Assembly: GCF_902459695.1 (NCBI RefSeq)
Contig: NZ_CABPRZ010000010.1
Location: 1-64,000, forward strand
DNA from: Pandoraea terrae
Lineage (GTDB): Bacteria; Pseudomonadota; Gammaproteobacteria; Burkholderiales; Burkholderiaceae
DNA: 64,000 bases
Direction: 5' to 3'
Part shown: positions 9,130-18,814 of the stretch, in pieces
Position numbering within the stretch: the first letter of the stretch is position 1
How the letters are laid out: every line of letters starts with the position of its first letter
Translations under genes and position numbers: made by a program
Notes under the pieces: model-generated
The model's database searches: none
The model's input: the letters and a program-made list of their open reading frames with translations, nothing else
What the model was told of the DNA's origin: nothing

Positions 9130-11061
9130 ATGGCTTTGTATTCCATTACCGGCGCCCAACTGGCGTTCGGTCACGTAGCGTTGCTCGACAATGCCGATTT
9201 CGCACTCGAAGCGGGTGAGCGGGTCGGGTTGATCGGCCGTAACGGCGCGGGCAAGTCGTCGCTGCTCAAGATCGTGGCGGGGCTGACCGCGCCCGATGAC
9301 GGCCTCGTTGCGCGTCAAAGCAGTCTCAATACCGTCTACGTGCCGCAGGAGCCGACCTTCGACCCGGAACTGAGCGTGTTCGATGCCGTCGCGCTCGGCC
9401 TGGGCGAGCTGCACGCCATGCTGTCGGAGTACGATCACACCGCCGCAGCGCTGGCCGATGCGGCCGAAGGTGCGGCGCATGACGCGTTGCTCGCGCGCCT
9501 GAATACGCTTCAGTCGTCGCTCGAGGCGACGGGGGCGTGGCAAGTGAAAACGCGCGTGGAAACCACGATCGCGCAGTTGGGGCTCGACGCCCATGCCCGC
9601 GTGGGCACGCTGTCGGGCGGGATGCAGAAGCGCGTGTCGCTCGCGCAGGCCTGGGTTGCGCGGCCCGACATCCTGCTGCTCGACGAACCGACCAATCACC
9701 TCGATTTCGATGCGATCCGCTGGCTCGAGGAACTGTTGCTGGGGTTTCGCGGCAGCCTGCTGTTCATCACCCATGACCGGAGCTTTCTGGACCGCGTCGC
9801 CACGCGGATCGTCGAACTCGATCGCGGCCGTTTGCTGTCGTACCCCGGCAATTTCACGCAGTATCAGGAGCGCAAGGCGCAACAGCTCGAAATCGAGCGT
9901 GTCGAAAACGACAAGTTCGACAAGTTGCTCGCGCAGGAAGAGGTGTGGATCCGCAAGGGCGTGGAGGCTCGCCGCACACGCAGCGTCTCCCGGATCGAGC
10001 GGCTCAGGGACATGCGCGCGCAGCGCGCCGAACGGCGCGAGACACAGGGCAACGTGCGCATGGATGTCGCGCAGGCCGACCGGTCGGGAAAGATGGTGGC
10101 GGAACTGATCAACGTGACGAAGGCGTTCGGCGAGCGCACGGTTGTCCGGGATTTTACGGCGACGCTGATGCGTGGCGACAAGATTGGCCTTGTCGGACCG
10201 AATGGCGCCGGCAAGACGACGTTGCTCAAACTCATGCTTGGCCAATTGCAGCCGGACGCCGGCCAGATCCGCGTCGGCACCAATCTTCAGGTCGCGTATT
10301 TCGACCAGATGCGCACGCAACTGGATCCGGAGAAGTCGCTGCTCGACACGATCAGTCCGGGCAGCGACTGGATCGAAATCAACGGCGAGAAGAAGCACGT
10401 CATGAGCTATCTCGGCGACTTCCTGTTCTCGCCCGAGCGGGCGCGTTCGCCGGTGCGTTCGCTGTCCGGCGGGGAGCGCAATCGCGTGCTGCTGGCCCGC
10501 CTGTTCGCGCGTCCCGCGAATGTGCTGGTGCTCGACGAGCCGACCAATGACCTCGACATTCCGACGCTGGAACTGCTCGAAGAGTTGTTGCAGGACTATA
10601 GCGGCACGGTATTCCTCGTCAGCCACGACCGGACGTTTCTCGACAATGTTGTAACCTCGGTCATTGCGGCCGAAGGCGACGGCCTGTGGCGCGAGTACGT
10701 TGGCGGCTTCACCGATTGGCAAATCCAGCGCGATCGCGCGGCAGCCATTGCCGCGCAACGTGCGCCGGCGCCGGCCGAGGCCGTAAAGGAAGTTGCGGCG
10801 GCCAAGCGTGGCGGCAACCGGACCGTCAAGCTCAGTTACAAGGAGCAGCGCGAGCTGGAAGGCTTGCCGGAGCGCATCGCAGCACTCGAGTCGGAACAGT
10901 CCACCGTTTCGAAGCAACTCGAGGACGGCACCATTTTCGCGAAGGACCCGCAACAGGGTGCGGCACTGTCGGAACGCTTCGAAGCCATCGAACTGGCGTT
11001 GCTGGAGGCGCTCGAACGTTGGGAAATGCTCGAGGCCAAGCAGCGCGGCGAGGCGTCCTGA
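9130..11061 (+). CDS. uup: ABC-F ATPase, Uup type
   Basis: 643 residues, soluble protein with two ABC ATPase domains and no membrane segments. ABC-F proteins act on the ribosome or, for Uup, also affect transposon excision and replication intermediates. Walker A G36-RNGAGKS-43 and a second GPNGAGKT in domain two; two LSGG signatures; Walker B followed by DEPTNHLD and DEPTNDLD. The linker holds the Lys/Arg-rich P-site region. The C-terminal about 75 residues form the coiled coil that distinguishes Uup from other ABC-F members. Monocistronic, followed by parE. Confidence 0.93.
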   Translation: MALYSITGAQLAFGHVALLDNADFALEAGERVGLIGRNGAGKSSLLKIVAGLTAPDDGLVARQSSLNTVYVPQEPTFDPELSVFDAVALGLGELHAMLSEYDHTAAALADAAEGAAHDALLARLNTLQSSLEATGAWQVKTRVETTIAQLGLDAHARVGTLSGGMQKRVSLAQAWVARPDILLLDEPTNHLDFDAIRWLEELLLGFRGSLLFITHDRSFLDRVATRIVELDRGRLLSYPGNFTQYQERKAQQLEIERVENDKFDKLLAQEEVWIRKGVEARRTRSVSRIERLRDMRAQRAERRETQGNVRMDVAQADRSGKMVAELINVTKAFGERTVVRDFTATLMRGDKIGLVGPNGAGKTTLLKLMLGQLQPDAGQIRVGTNLQVAYFDQMRTQLDPEKSLLDTISPGSDWIEINGEKKHVMSYLGDFLFSPERARSPVRSLSGGERNRVLLARLFARPANVLVLDEPTNDLDIPTLELLEELLQDYSGTVFLVSHDRTFLDNVVTSVIAAEGDGLWREYVGGFTDWQIQRDRAAAIAAQRAPAPAEAVKEVAAAKRGGNRTVKLSYKEQRELEGLPERIAALESEQSTVSKQLEDGTIFAKDPQQGAALSERFEAIELALLEALERWEMLEAKQRGEAS

Positions 11062-11230
11062 CGTTTCGAGCGTCGGCGGCCCCGGGAACGGGGCCTTCGG
11101 CGGGAGACAGTACAATAGCCGCGGCCTCATGGTCGTGGCGCACTCCTGAATTGCTCAAAAAGTGGGCGCCGGAAGGCAAGTCATTGATCTGGCGACGCTT
11201 TTGTCATGTGTTAACGGGTTGTCCCCGCGG

Positions 11231-11253
11231 TTGTCCACAGCGCGTGTGGATAA
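11231..11253. promoter_or_regulatory. Pair of inverted DnaA-box-like sites before parE
   Basis: TTGTCCACA (11231-11239, one mismatch to TTATCCACA) on the plus strand and TGTGGATAA (11245-11253) which is a perfect TTATCCACA box on the minus strand, separated by 5 bases. They lie 35-57 bases upstream of the parE ATG, in the leader or promoter. DnaA control of parE is an inference. Confidence 0.5.
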
Positions 11254-11287
11254 GCGGCGGGGCGTCGAGCCCATTTTCATTCACGCT

Positions 11288-13264
11288 ATGTCGAAAAAAA
11301 ATACGCCCGCGCAGTACAGCGAAGCCTCGATCAAGGTTCTGAAGGGCCTTGAGCCGGTCAAGCAACGCCCGGGTATGTACACCCGTACTGAGAATCCGCT
11401 TCACATCGTTCAGGAAGTCATCGACAACGCGTCGGACGAGGCCCTGGGTGGTTTCGGCAAGCAGATTCTCGTCACGTTGCACAAGGATGGCGCGGTCAGC
11501 GTCGAAGACGACGGCCGGGGCATTCCCATCGGCATGCACCCCGAAGAGGGCGTGCCGGTGGTCGAGATCGTGTTCACGCGGTTGCACGCGGGCGGCAAGT
11601 TCGACAAGGCCGCCGGTGGCGCCTATACCTTCTCGGGCGGCCTGCACGGTGTCGGTGTGTCGGTATCCAACGCGTTGTCGACGCGATTGGCCGTGACGGT
11701 CTGGCGCGACAATCAGGTCTCGGAACTCGAATTTGCCGGCGGCGACGTGAGCGTGCCGCTGCACTCCCGACCCGCCGCGCGCGGCGAGAAGAAGAGCGGC
11801 ACTCGCGTGACTGTGTGGCCGGACGTCAAATACTTCGACAGTGCGCAGTTGCCGCTAGGCGAGTTGCAGCGCCTGCTGCGTTCGAAAGCCGTCCTGCTGC
11901 CCGGTGTGCGTGTCACGCTGATCCAGGAGAAGAACGGCGAAGAACAGACGTGGTGCTACGAGCAAGGCCTGCGCGGCTATCTGCTCGAGACGCTGGGTGG
12001 GGCTGAGCCGCTGATTCCGCTGTTCGAGGGCGAGCGATTTGCCGATGGTAGCGAAGACAGCTTTGCAGAGGGCGAGGGCGCCGCGTGGGTCGTGGCATGG
12101 ACCGAAGATGGCGCGCCCGTACGTGAATCCTATGTCAACCTGATTCCGACGCCTGCCGGCGGCACCCATGAGTCGGGCTTGCGCGAAGGGTTGTTTCAGG
12201 CGGTGCGCGGGTTTATCGAACTGCATAACTTGCAGCCCAAGGGCGTGAAGCTGCTGCCGGAAGATGTTTTCTCGCGCGTGTCGTTCGTGCTGTCCGCCAA
12301 GGTGCTCGACCCGCAATTCCAGGGGCAGATCAAGGAACGCCTGAACAGCCGCGACGCGGTGCGTCTGGTGTCGTCGTTTACACGTCCGGCGCTGGAGTTG
12401 TGGCTCAATCATCACGTCGAACATGGCAAGAAGCTCGCGGAGCTCGTGATTCGCCAGGCGCAGGCGCGCACCCGTGCGGGACAGAAGATCGAGAAAAAGA
12501 AGAGCTCCGGCGTGGCTGTGCTGCCGGGCAAGTTGACCGACTGCGAGACCGAAGACGTCGCTCGCAACGAACTGTTCCTCGTCGAGGGCGATTCGGCGGG
12601 GGGCTCGGCCAAGATGGGGCGCGACAAGGAGTTCCAGGCGATCCTGCCCCTGCGCGGCAAGGTGCTGAACACGTGGGAAACCGAACGCGACCGCCTGTTT
12701 GCGAACAATGAAGTGCACGACATCGCGGTGGCGATCGGCGTCGATCCGCACGGTCCGCAAGACGATGCGGACCTCTCGAATCTGCGTTACGGCAAGATCT
12801 GCATCCTTTCCGATGCCGATGTGGACGGATCTCATATCCAGGTCTTGCTGCTCACGCTATTCTTCCGTCATTTCCCGCGTTTGATCGCCCAGGGCAATGT
12901 GTTCGTGGCGCGTCCGCCGTTGTATCGCGTTGATGCGCCGGCGCGCGGCAAGAAGCCCGCGCAGAAGCTGTACGCGTTGGACGAAGGCGAACTCGAGGCC
13001 ATTCTCGACAAGCTGCGCAAGGACGGCGTCAAGGAAAATGCCTGGTCGATCAGCCGCTTCAAGGGGCTGGGCGAGATGAGCGCGGGACAATTGTGGGAAA
13101 CCACCATGAACCCCGATACGCGGCGATTGAGCCCGGTGGCGCTCGGCACCCTGGATTTCGACGCCACCGTGTCACGCATGAACATGCTGATGGGCAAGGG
13201 CGAGGCCGCGCAACGCCGCAGTTGGCTCGAAGCCAACGGCAACGAGGTCGAAGCCGACATCTGA
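11288..13264 (+). CDS. parE: DNA topoisomerase IV subunit B
   Basis: ATPase subunit of topoisomerase IV, which unlinks daughter chromosomes with ParC. 658 residues from ATG 11288, where the conserved YSEASIKVLKGLEPVKQRPGMY-type N-terminus begins; the frame is open further upstream but that part is not conserved. GHKL ATPase motif with EVIDNASDEA; the Toprim part has EGDSAGGSA and DADVDGSHI. The short length (GyrB is about 800) and the parC gene 1.7 kb downstream fix the call as ParE. Two small genes separate them. Confidence 0.95.
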   Translation: MSKKNTPAQYSEASIKVLKGLEPVKQRPGMYTRTENPLHIVQEVIDNASDEALGGFGKQILVTLHKDGAVSVEDDGRGIPIGMHPEEGVPVVEIVFTRLHAGGKFDKAAGGAYTFSGGLHGVGVSVSNALSTRLAVTVWRDNQVSELEFAGGDVSVPLHSRPAARGEKKSGTRVTVWPDVKYFDSAQLPLGELQRLLRSKAVLLPGVRVTLIQEKNGEEQTWCYEQGLRGYLLETLGGAEPLIPLFEGERFADGSEDSFAEGEGAAWVVAWTEDGAPVRESYVNLIPTPAGGTHESGLREGLFQAVRGFIELHNLQPKGVKLLPEDVFSRVSFVLSAKVLDPQFQGQIKERLNSRDAVRLVSSFTRPALELWLNHHVEHGKKLAELVIRQAQARTRAGQKIEKKKSSGVAVLPGKLTDCETEDVARNELFLVEGDSAGGSAKMGRDKEFQAILPLRGKVLNTWETERDRLFANNEVHDIAVAIGVDPHGPQDDADLSNLRYGKICILSDADVDGSHIQVLLLTLFFRHFPRLIAQGNVFVARPPLYRVDAPARGKKPAQKLYALDEGELEAILDKLRKDGVKENAWSISRFKGLGEMSAGQLWETTMNPDTRRLSPVALGTLDFDATVSRMNMLMGKGEAAQRRSWLEANGNEVEADI

Positions 13265-13369
13265 TCGGCGTTCCGGCGCGCTCGCGTGCATGGTGGGATA
13301 ATGCGGCCTTATCCTGCGCCGGCGCGGTCGGTTCGAGGCACCACCATTCATTCTGAAAGGAGTCGGGTC

Positions 13370-13786
13370 ATGATGCGAACGACGCGTTACCTTCTCGTCC
13401 CGTTGTTGCTGACCAGTGCGACGGCTGCGACGGCTGCGATGGCTGCCGAGCGCGTGTATTTCGTCGCGCCAAAGGACGATGCAAATGTCATGAATCCAGT
13501 GACGGTCAAGTTCGGCGTCGACGGCATGACCGTCGCGCCGGCGGGCACCGCGACACCCGGCACCGGACACCACCACCTGATCATCGATGGCACCGCCGAG
13601 CCGAAAGGCGACGTCGTTCCGACCGACGACACCCATCTTCATTTCGGGAAGGGCCAGACCGAAACCCAAATCAAGCTGACGCCAGGCGATCACACGTTGA
13701 CTTTGCAATTTGCCGACGGCGCACACCGATCCTTCGGTCCGGCCATGAGCCAGACCATCAAGGTGCATGTCACCGGCAGCAACTGA
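13370..13786 (+). CDS. DUF4399 secreted protein
   Basis: 138 residues with a signal peptide (about 1-25, cleavage after AMAA). The mature part is a small beta-rich DUF4399 domain: FVAPKDDANVMNPVTVKFGVDGM, then the GHHHLIIDG segment and a DDTHLHFGKGQTE segment, whose histidines could bind metal. Function unknown. Start ATG 13370 behind GAAAGGAG. Its last 20 bases overlap the start of the transglycosylase gene, so the two are probably translationally linked. Confidence 0.85.
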   Translation: MMRTTRYLLVPLLLTSATAATAAMAAERVYFVAPKDDANVMNPVTVKFGVDGMTVAPAGTATPGTGHHHLIIDGTAEPKGDVVPTDDTHLHFGKGQTETQIKLTPGDHTLTLQFADGAHRSFGPAMSQTIKVHVTGSN

Positions 13787-14735
13787 TCCCCTCCGGTGCT
13801 CCTGGCCGCGTCTGCGAACGTGGTGGGCTGCGTGCGGCCTGGCGATGGCGCTCGTTGGCGCGTCACCGGCTGCACACGCCGACCTGTACGGCTTTGTCGA
13901 CGAAAACGGCACGGCGCACCTGGCGACGCGGCCGCTCGATTCCCGTTACCGATTGTTCGTACGTTCGGGCGGATCGCTCGACCTGCGTGGCCGCGCCGCG
14001 CTGGGTGCCGCGCCGGCAGGCGGCAGCGAGCGCGCGAAACTGTACGACGCGTTGTCGCACCATCCGGCACTCAAGCGCCTGTCGCCTGTGATCATGCGTG
14101 CGGCGGACCGCTTTGATGTCGACCCCGCGCTGCTCAAGGCCGTCATTGCGGCGGAGTCCGGTTTCGACCCGGATGCCGTCTCGCCCAAGGGCGCGATCGG
14201 ATTGATGCAGGTCATGCCCGAAACCGGTGAACGTTACGGCGTGCGCGCGGACAAGAAGCGCTCCGTGGCCGACAAGTTGTCCGATCCGTCCATCAACGTC
14301 GCGACCGGGGCCCGCTTTCTGCGGGACCTGCAGGCACGCTACCCGGCGCGTCTCGAACTCGTGCTGGCGGCGTATAACGCGGGGGAGGGCGCCGTCGCGC
14401 GTCACGCGTATCAGGTGCCGCCGTATGCGGAAACGCGCGATTATGTCGTAGCCGTCATGGAGCTTTACCGGCGCTTCGATCCCGATGCGGCGATGGCGTC
14501 CGCCACGTCCGTGACGGAGGGGGCGGTGCGCGCCGCGCTGCCGTCGCGGCCGGGCACACAGGGCAATGCGCGTGGCGCCGGCAATCGCCGCGTGCATGTC
14601 ATTCTGGGCGCGCCGGCGGGCCTGCCGGTGGTGCCGGCGGAAATCCCGGCCGTGTTGAAACATGATTCGCACGACGCGCCGCGCACAGAGGCACGTTCCG
14701 GACCACCGGTCCCCCTCTCATCTTCCGATCCGTGA
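13767..14735 (+). CDS. Lytic transglycosylase (SLT type) with N-terminal DUF4124
   Basis: Periplasmic murein-cleaving enzyme, 322 residues. Export signal at about 15-38 (cleavage after AAHA). A short DUF4124-like segment (YGFVDENGTAHLATRP) precedes the SLT domain (about 100-235). The catalytic Glu is E130 in IAAESGFDP, followed by the family motifs GLMQVMPETG and AAYNAGEGAV. A variable Pro/Ala-rich tail of about 80 residues follows. The ATG at 13767 overlaps the upstream DUF4399 gene by 20 bases; no alternative start keeps the signal peptide. Confidence 0.88.
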   Translation: MSPAATDPLRCSWPRLRTWWAACGLAMALVGASPAAHADLYGFVDENGTAHLATRPLDSRYRLFVRSGGSLDLRGRAALGAAPAGGSERAKLYDALSHHPALKRLSPVIMRAADRFDVDPALLKAVIAAESGFDPDAVSPKGAIGLMQVMPETGERYGVRADKKRSVADKLSDPSINVATGARFLRDLQARYPARLELVLAAYNAGEGAVARHAYQVPPYAETRDYVVAVMELYRRFDPDAAMASATSVTEGAVRAALPSRPGTQGNARGAGNRRVHVILGAPAGLPVVPAEIPAVLKHDSHDAPRTEARSGPPVPLSSSDP

Positions 14736-14946
14736 GCGTGCCATCACGCGTGGCGCGTCCTGCGGACCGAACTTTGCGTTGTACTTCCCGTCGATTCGCG
14801 CGGAAATCATCGAGCTGCCCTGACGGCTTGGTATGATCACGCGTTTGCCGCCGATTGCGCGTCGTTGACGACGCCTCCCGCGGCGCGCGGCTTCAGGGCT
14901 TCGCCACTTTATTGCACACGTTACCGCACAGACGCCTGCCTGCTTT

Positions 14947-17265
14947 ATGGAACAACAAGATCTTCTCTCGCCCGACGACGATACGCTCACCCTCGGCGCG
15001 TATGCCGAACGTGCCTATCTCGATTACGCGATCAGCGTCGTCAAGGGCCGCGCCCTGCCTGATGTTTGCGACGGCCAAAAGCCCGTGCAGCGCCGCATTC
15101 TGTTCGCGATGAACGAAATGGGGCTCGCGGCCGACGCCAAGCCCGTGAAATCCGCACGCGTCGTGGGCGACGTCCTCGGCAAGTTTCACCCGCACGGCGA
15201 CCAGTCGGCCTACGACGCGCTCGTGCGGCTCGCGCAGGACTTTTCCATGCGCTACCCGTTGATCGACGGCCAGGGCAACTTCGGCTCGCGCGACGGCGAT
15301 GGCGCGGCGGCCATGCGATACACGGAAGCGCGTCTCACGCCGATCGCGCGTCTGCTTCTGGATGAGATCGACGCCGGTACGGTGGATTTCGTGCCGAACT
15401 ACGATGGCTCCACCGACGAGCCGCGCCTGTTGCCCGCGCGTCTGCCGTTCGTGTTGCTCAATGGCGCATCGGGGATCGCGGTCGGTTTGGCCACGGAGAT
15501 TCCGTCGCATAACTTGCGCGAAGTCGCACAGGCAGCGGTGGCGTTGATCCGCAATCCCAAGCTCGACGATGCGGGCCTGATGGAATTCGTTGCGGGCCCC
15601 GATTTCCCGGGCGGCGGCCAGTTGATTTCGAGCGCAGCCGAAATTCGCGCGGCGTACGAGTCGGGCCGCGGCAGCCTGAAGATGCGCGCGCGCTGGAAGA
15701 TCGAGGAAATGGCGCGCGGCCAGTGGCAGGCCGTGGTGTATGAATTGCCGCCGAATACGTCTGGCCAGAAGGTCCTCGAGGAGATCGAGGAACTGACCAA
15801 TCCGAAGATCAAGCTGGGCAAGAAATCGCTCACGCCGGAACAGCAGACCCTGAAGCAATCGATGCTCGCAATGCTCGACGCGGTGCGTGATGAATCGGGC
15901 AAGGACGCGCCGGTGCGGCTCGTCTTCGAACCGAAGTCGAGCCGCATCGACCAGCAGGAGTTCATCACGACGCTGCTCGCGCACACCAGCCTGGAATCGA
16001 GTGCGTCCATCAACCTGGTCATGGTCGGCGCCGACGGTCGTCCGTGTCAGAAGTCGCTGCGCGACATCCTGGGCGAGTGGATCGGGTTCCGTTTCGCCAC
16101 GGTCACGCGCCGCTCGCAACATCGCCTTGGCAAGGTCGATGACCGGATTCATATCCTGGAAGGCCGCCTGACGGTTTTCCTCAACATCGATGAAGTCATC
16201 CGCATCATTCGCGAATCGGATGAGCCGAAGCAGGCGCTGATGCAGTCGTTCTCGCTGTCGGAGCGGCAAGCGGAAGACATTCTCGAGATTCGTCTGCGCC
16301 AGTTGGCGCGGCTCGAGGCGATCAAGCTCGAGCAGGAGCTCGCCGCGTTGCGCGACGAGAAGGCCAAGCTCGAGGAACTGCTCGCGAGCGAATCGGCCAT
16401 GAAGCGCCTGATCATCAAGGAAATCGAAGCGGATGCCAAACAATTTGGCGACGAGCGCCGTACCCTGATTCAGGAAGAGAAACGCGCCGTCGCAGAGACC
16501 CGTGTGGTCGACGAGCCGGTGACGGTCGTTGTGTCCGCGAAGGGCTGGGTGCGTGCGCTCAAGGGGCACGGGCTCGATGCGCAAGCGTTCACCTTCAAGG
16601 CCGGCGACGCGCTGTACGGCGCGTTCGAATGCCGTACTGTCGATCCGCTGATCGCATGGGGCAGCAATGGGCGCGTGTATTCGGTTGCGGTAGCCACGCT
16701 GCCTGGCGGGCGCGGCGATGGCGTGCCGCTGACCTCGCTGATCGAACTGGAGGCCGGCTCGCGTCTGCTGCATTACTTCGCGGCACCGGCCGATCGCGTC
16801 CTGCTGCTTGCGACGAGCGCCGGTTTCGGCTTTACGGCCAAGCTTGGCGACATGATCAGCCGGGTGAAGGCGGGCAAGGCGTTCATGACGGTGGACGGCA
16901 ATGCGGAACCGCTTCAACCCGCGCCGGTTTGGCCGGGCGCGAGCGCTGTGGCGTGCCTGTCGAGCGACGGACGCCTGCTGGTCTTCGGCATGGACGAAAT
17001 GAAGGCCTTGTCGGGCGGCGGCCGCGGTGTGACACTGATCGGTCTGGAAGACGGCCAGACGCTGCTTCAAGCCGTGCCGATCAGCCAGGCGGGCGTGCGC
17101 GTGTTTGGCGTCGGCCGTGGCGGCAAGGCGGGTGAGGCGCGGTTGACGGGCGATGCGCTCGCGCCGCACATCGGCAAGCGGGCCCGCAAGGGCCGCGCGC
17201 CGGCCATCAAATTCTCGCCGCAGGCGTTGGCGCCGGAAATCCCGGCCGCGCCGCCGGCGGCTTGA
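14947..17265 (+). CDS. parC: DNA topoisomerase IV subunit A
   Basis: DNA-cleaving subunit of topoisomerase IV; 772 residues. Catalytic tyrosine Y125 in [10 protein letters not shown], preceded by the GDGAAAM loop. The quinolone-determining region reads [13 protein letters not shown]: the residue matching E. coli ParC Ser80 is Gln86, and Glu84 is Asp90. A long coiled coil (about 400-490) and the beta-pinwheel C-terminal domain follow. TG-G-TATGAT at 14829-14837 resembles an extended -10 promoter. Works with ParE encoded upstream. Confidence 0.96.
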   Translation: MEQQDLLSPDDDTLTLGAYAERAYLDYAISVVKGRALPDVCDGQKPVQRRILFAMNEMGLAADAKPVKSARVVGDVLGKFHPHGDQSAYDALVRLAQDFSMRYPLIDGQGNFGSRDGDGAAAMRYTEARLTPIARLLLDEIDAGTVDFVPNYDGSTDEPRLLPARLPFVLLNGASGIAVGLATEIPSHNLREVAQAAVALIRNPKLDDAGLMEFVAGPDFPGGGQLISSAAEIRAAYESGRGSLKMRARWKIEEMARGQWQAVVYELPPNTSGQKVLEEIEELTNPKIKLGKKSLTPEQQTLKQSMLAMLDAVRDESGKDAPVRLVFEPKSSRIDQQEFITTLLAHTSLESSASINLVMVGADGRPCQKSLRDILGEWIGFRFATVTRRSQHRLGKVDDRIHILEGRLTVFLNIDEVIRIIRESDEPKQALMQSFSLSERQAEDILEIRLRQLARLEAIKLEQELAALRDEKAKLEELLASESAMKRLIIKEIEADAKQFGDERRTLIQEEKRAVAETRVVDEPVTVVVSAKGWVRALKGHGLDAQAFTFKAGDALYGAFECRTVDPLIAWGSNGRVYSVAVATLPGGRGDGVPLTSLIELEAGSRLLHYFAAPADRVLLLATSAGFGFTAKLGDMISRVKAGKAFMTVDGNAEPLQPAPVWPGASAVACLSSDGRLLVFGMDEMKALSGGGRGVTLIGLEDGQTLLQAVPISQAGVRVFGVGRGGKAGEARLTGDALAPHIGKRARKGRAPAIKFSPQALAPEIPAAPPAA

Positions 17266-17275
17266 GGAGCGTTGA

Positions 17276-17731
17276 ATGAGTGTCTATGCGTTGAGTCTGA
17301 TGTTGCATGTGCTGGGCGTGGTCGTCTGGGTGGGCGGCATGTTCTTCGCGTACGTCTGCCTGCGTCCCGCGGTGGGCGAATTGTCGCCTCAGCAACGTTT
17401 GCCGCTGTGGGAGGCGGCGCTGTCGCGTTTCCTGACGTGGGTCGGCGTGGCGATCGTCGTGATCCTGCTTTCGGGCGGGCAAATGATGATGATGGGCCAG
17501 GGCGGCCTTCACGCGCGCTGGCCCGTGCATGCCATGGCCGGGATTGGCGTGGTCATGATGCTGGTGTACGGCCATATCCGTTTTGCGTTGTTCCCGCGTC
17601 TGCAGCGGGCCGTGCAGGCACAGTCGTGGCCCGACGGCGCTCGCGCCGTCAACGGCGTGCGTCGCCTCGTCGCCCTCAATCTGGCACTCGGCGTGATCGT
17701 GATCGGGTTGGCGTCCTCATTGCGCGGATGA
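17276..17731 (+). CDS. CopD-family inner-membrane protein
   Basis: 151 residues with four membrane helices (about 5-28, 48-68, 78-98, 125-147). The N-terminal SLMLHVLGVVVWVGGMFF motif with His and the later VHAMAGIG segment are typical of the CopD (copper resistance D-like) family; these histidines may bind copper or heme. Starts 10 bases after parC with GGAGCG before the ATG, so it may share the parC transcript. Physiological role unknown. Confidence 0.78.
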   Translation: MSVYALSLMLHVLGVVVWVGGMFFAYVCLRPAVGELSPQQRLPLWEAALSRFLTWVGVAIVVILLSGGQMMMMGQGGLHARWPVHAMAGIGVVMMLVYGHIRFALFPRLQRAVQAQSWPDGARAVNGVRRLVALNLALGVIVIGLASSLRG

Positions 17732-17783
17732 GCCGCGGGGTCGCGCGCCGGTCCGGAATGGGCAGGCGCGGGATCCGGATCCG

Positions 17784-18692
17784 CTATGCCGCGCCGTCGC
17801 GGCGTGCTTCCTCGTCGCAAAGCGCGACAAACCCGCGAACGAGCGCACTGGGATCGTTCTCACGCTGTGCCAGCAGCAACGGGGAGCGGGCATCCGGCTC
17901 GCGCAATCCGACAAAACACGCCCCCTCGATCTGGATGCATCGAACCGCCGCAGGCAATACGGCGATGCCCAGGCCGCTGGCCGCCAGCGCAATGATCGTC
18001 GTCGATTCGCGCGCTTCCTGCACAACGCGCGGCATATAGCCCGCGCGTTCGCACATCTGCCGGATCTTGCCATCGATTGCGGTCCCGATGCCGGGCGGGT
18101 GCATGATGAACGCCTCGCTCGCCAATGCCTCAAGCGACACGGTTGCCTGGCTCGCCAACGGGTGCGCGCGGTGCATCACCAGGACCAGCGGTTCGTCGAC
18201 AAGCATCGAAAACCGTAACCCCGGGATCGGAGGCGCATCGTCGGCCCTGCGCACCAAGCCGATATCGAGCGTGCGTTCGGCCAGCGCGTGCACCTGATTC
18301 TCGGAAGGAGATTCGCTGAGCGTCAGCGTGACGCCCGGATATCGCTGGCGATAGGCATTGAGCACATTCTTCATCAGGACGGTCATCGGTGACGACGTGG
18401 TGAACGCCACCCGAAGCTCGCCGCCTTCGTAGCCTGCGATCTGCTGTGCCTCCAGTTTCGCCGATGCCGCTTCCGCAAGGATGTGCTGTGCACGCACCAG
18501 AAATGTCCGGCCGGCCGGCGTCAGGAAAACGCGCCGATGCGCGCGTTCAAACAACGCGACCCCCAACTCTTGTTCCAGCGCGCGAATCTGCATCGACAAG
18601 GGGGGCTGACCGATGTTCAGGCGAGCCGCGGCACGGCTGAAATGCATTTCCTCAGCGACCGTCACGAAATATCGCAGATGCCGAAGCTCCAT
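17784..18692 (-). CDS. LysR-family regulator divergent from a YnfM-type exporter
   Basis: 302 residues: N-terminal winged helix (1-65; HFSRAAARLNIGQPPLSMQIRALEQ-like recognition region) and a periplasmic-binding-like effector domain (about 90-295). Divergent from the MFS gene at 18815, with a 122-base AT-rich gap, which is the standard LysR target arrangement. By position it probably controls that exporter and itself; the inducer is unknown. Confidence 0.9.
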   Translation of the reverse strand: MELRHLRYFVTVAEEMHFSRAAARLNIGQPPLSMQIRALEQELGVALFERAHRRVFLTPAGRTFLVRAQHILAEAASAKLEAQQIAGYEGGELRVAFTTSSPMTVLMKNVLNAYRQRYPGVTLTLSESPSENQVHALAERTLDIGLVRRADDAPPIPGLRFSMLVDEPLVLVMHRAHPLASQATVSLEALASEAFIMHPPGIGTAIDGKIRQMCERAGYMPRVVQEARESTTIIALAASGLGIAVLPAAVRCIQIEGACFVGLREPDARSPLLLAQRENDPSALVRGFVALCDEEARRDGAA

Positions 18693-18699
18693 GATTCCT

Positions 18700-18785
18700 T
18701 CAAATTAATCTGTTTCATATATGGAAAGTTGATAAAAATATATATTGGACTGAATGAAAGCGCAAACTTAGCATACGAGGTAAGT
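18700..18785. promoter_or_regulatory. AT-rich divergent promoter region with dyad
   Basis: AT-rich gap between the LysR and MFS genes. TTTCATATATGGAAA (18713-18727) is an almost symmetric dyad with a T-N11-A core, the general form of a LysR operator. No clear -35/-10 pair can be assigned with confidence. Confidence 0.4.
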
Positions 18786-18814
18786 CATTCCTTAACAGCG
18801 GTTTCGCTCCCATC

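Noticed and set aside
11078-11100. GGCCCC/GGGGCC hairpin after uup
   Set aside because: Short GC stem without T tract; too likely by chance to call a terminator.
13320-13350. tRNA-like GGTTCGA string before the DUF4399 gene
   Set aside because: No acceptor, anticodon or D arm can be built around it; no tRNA gene was seen anywhere in the window.
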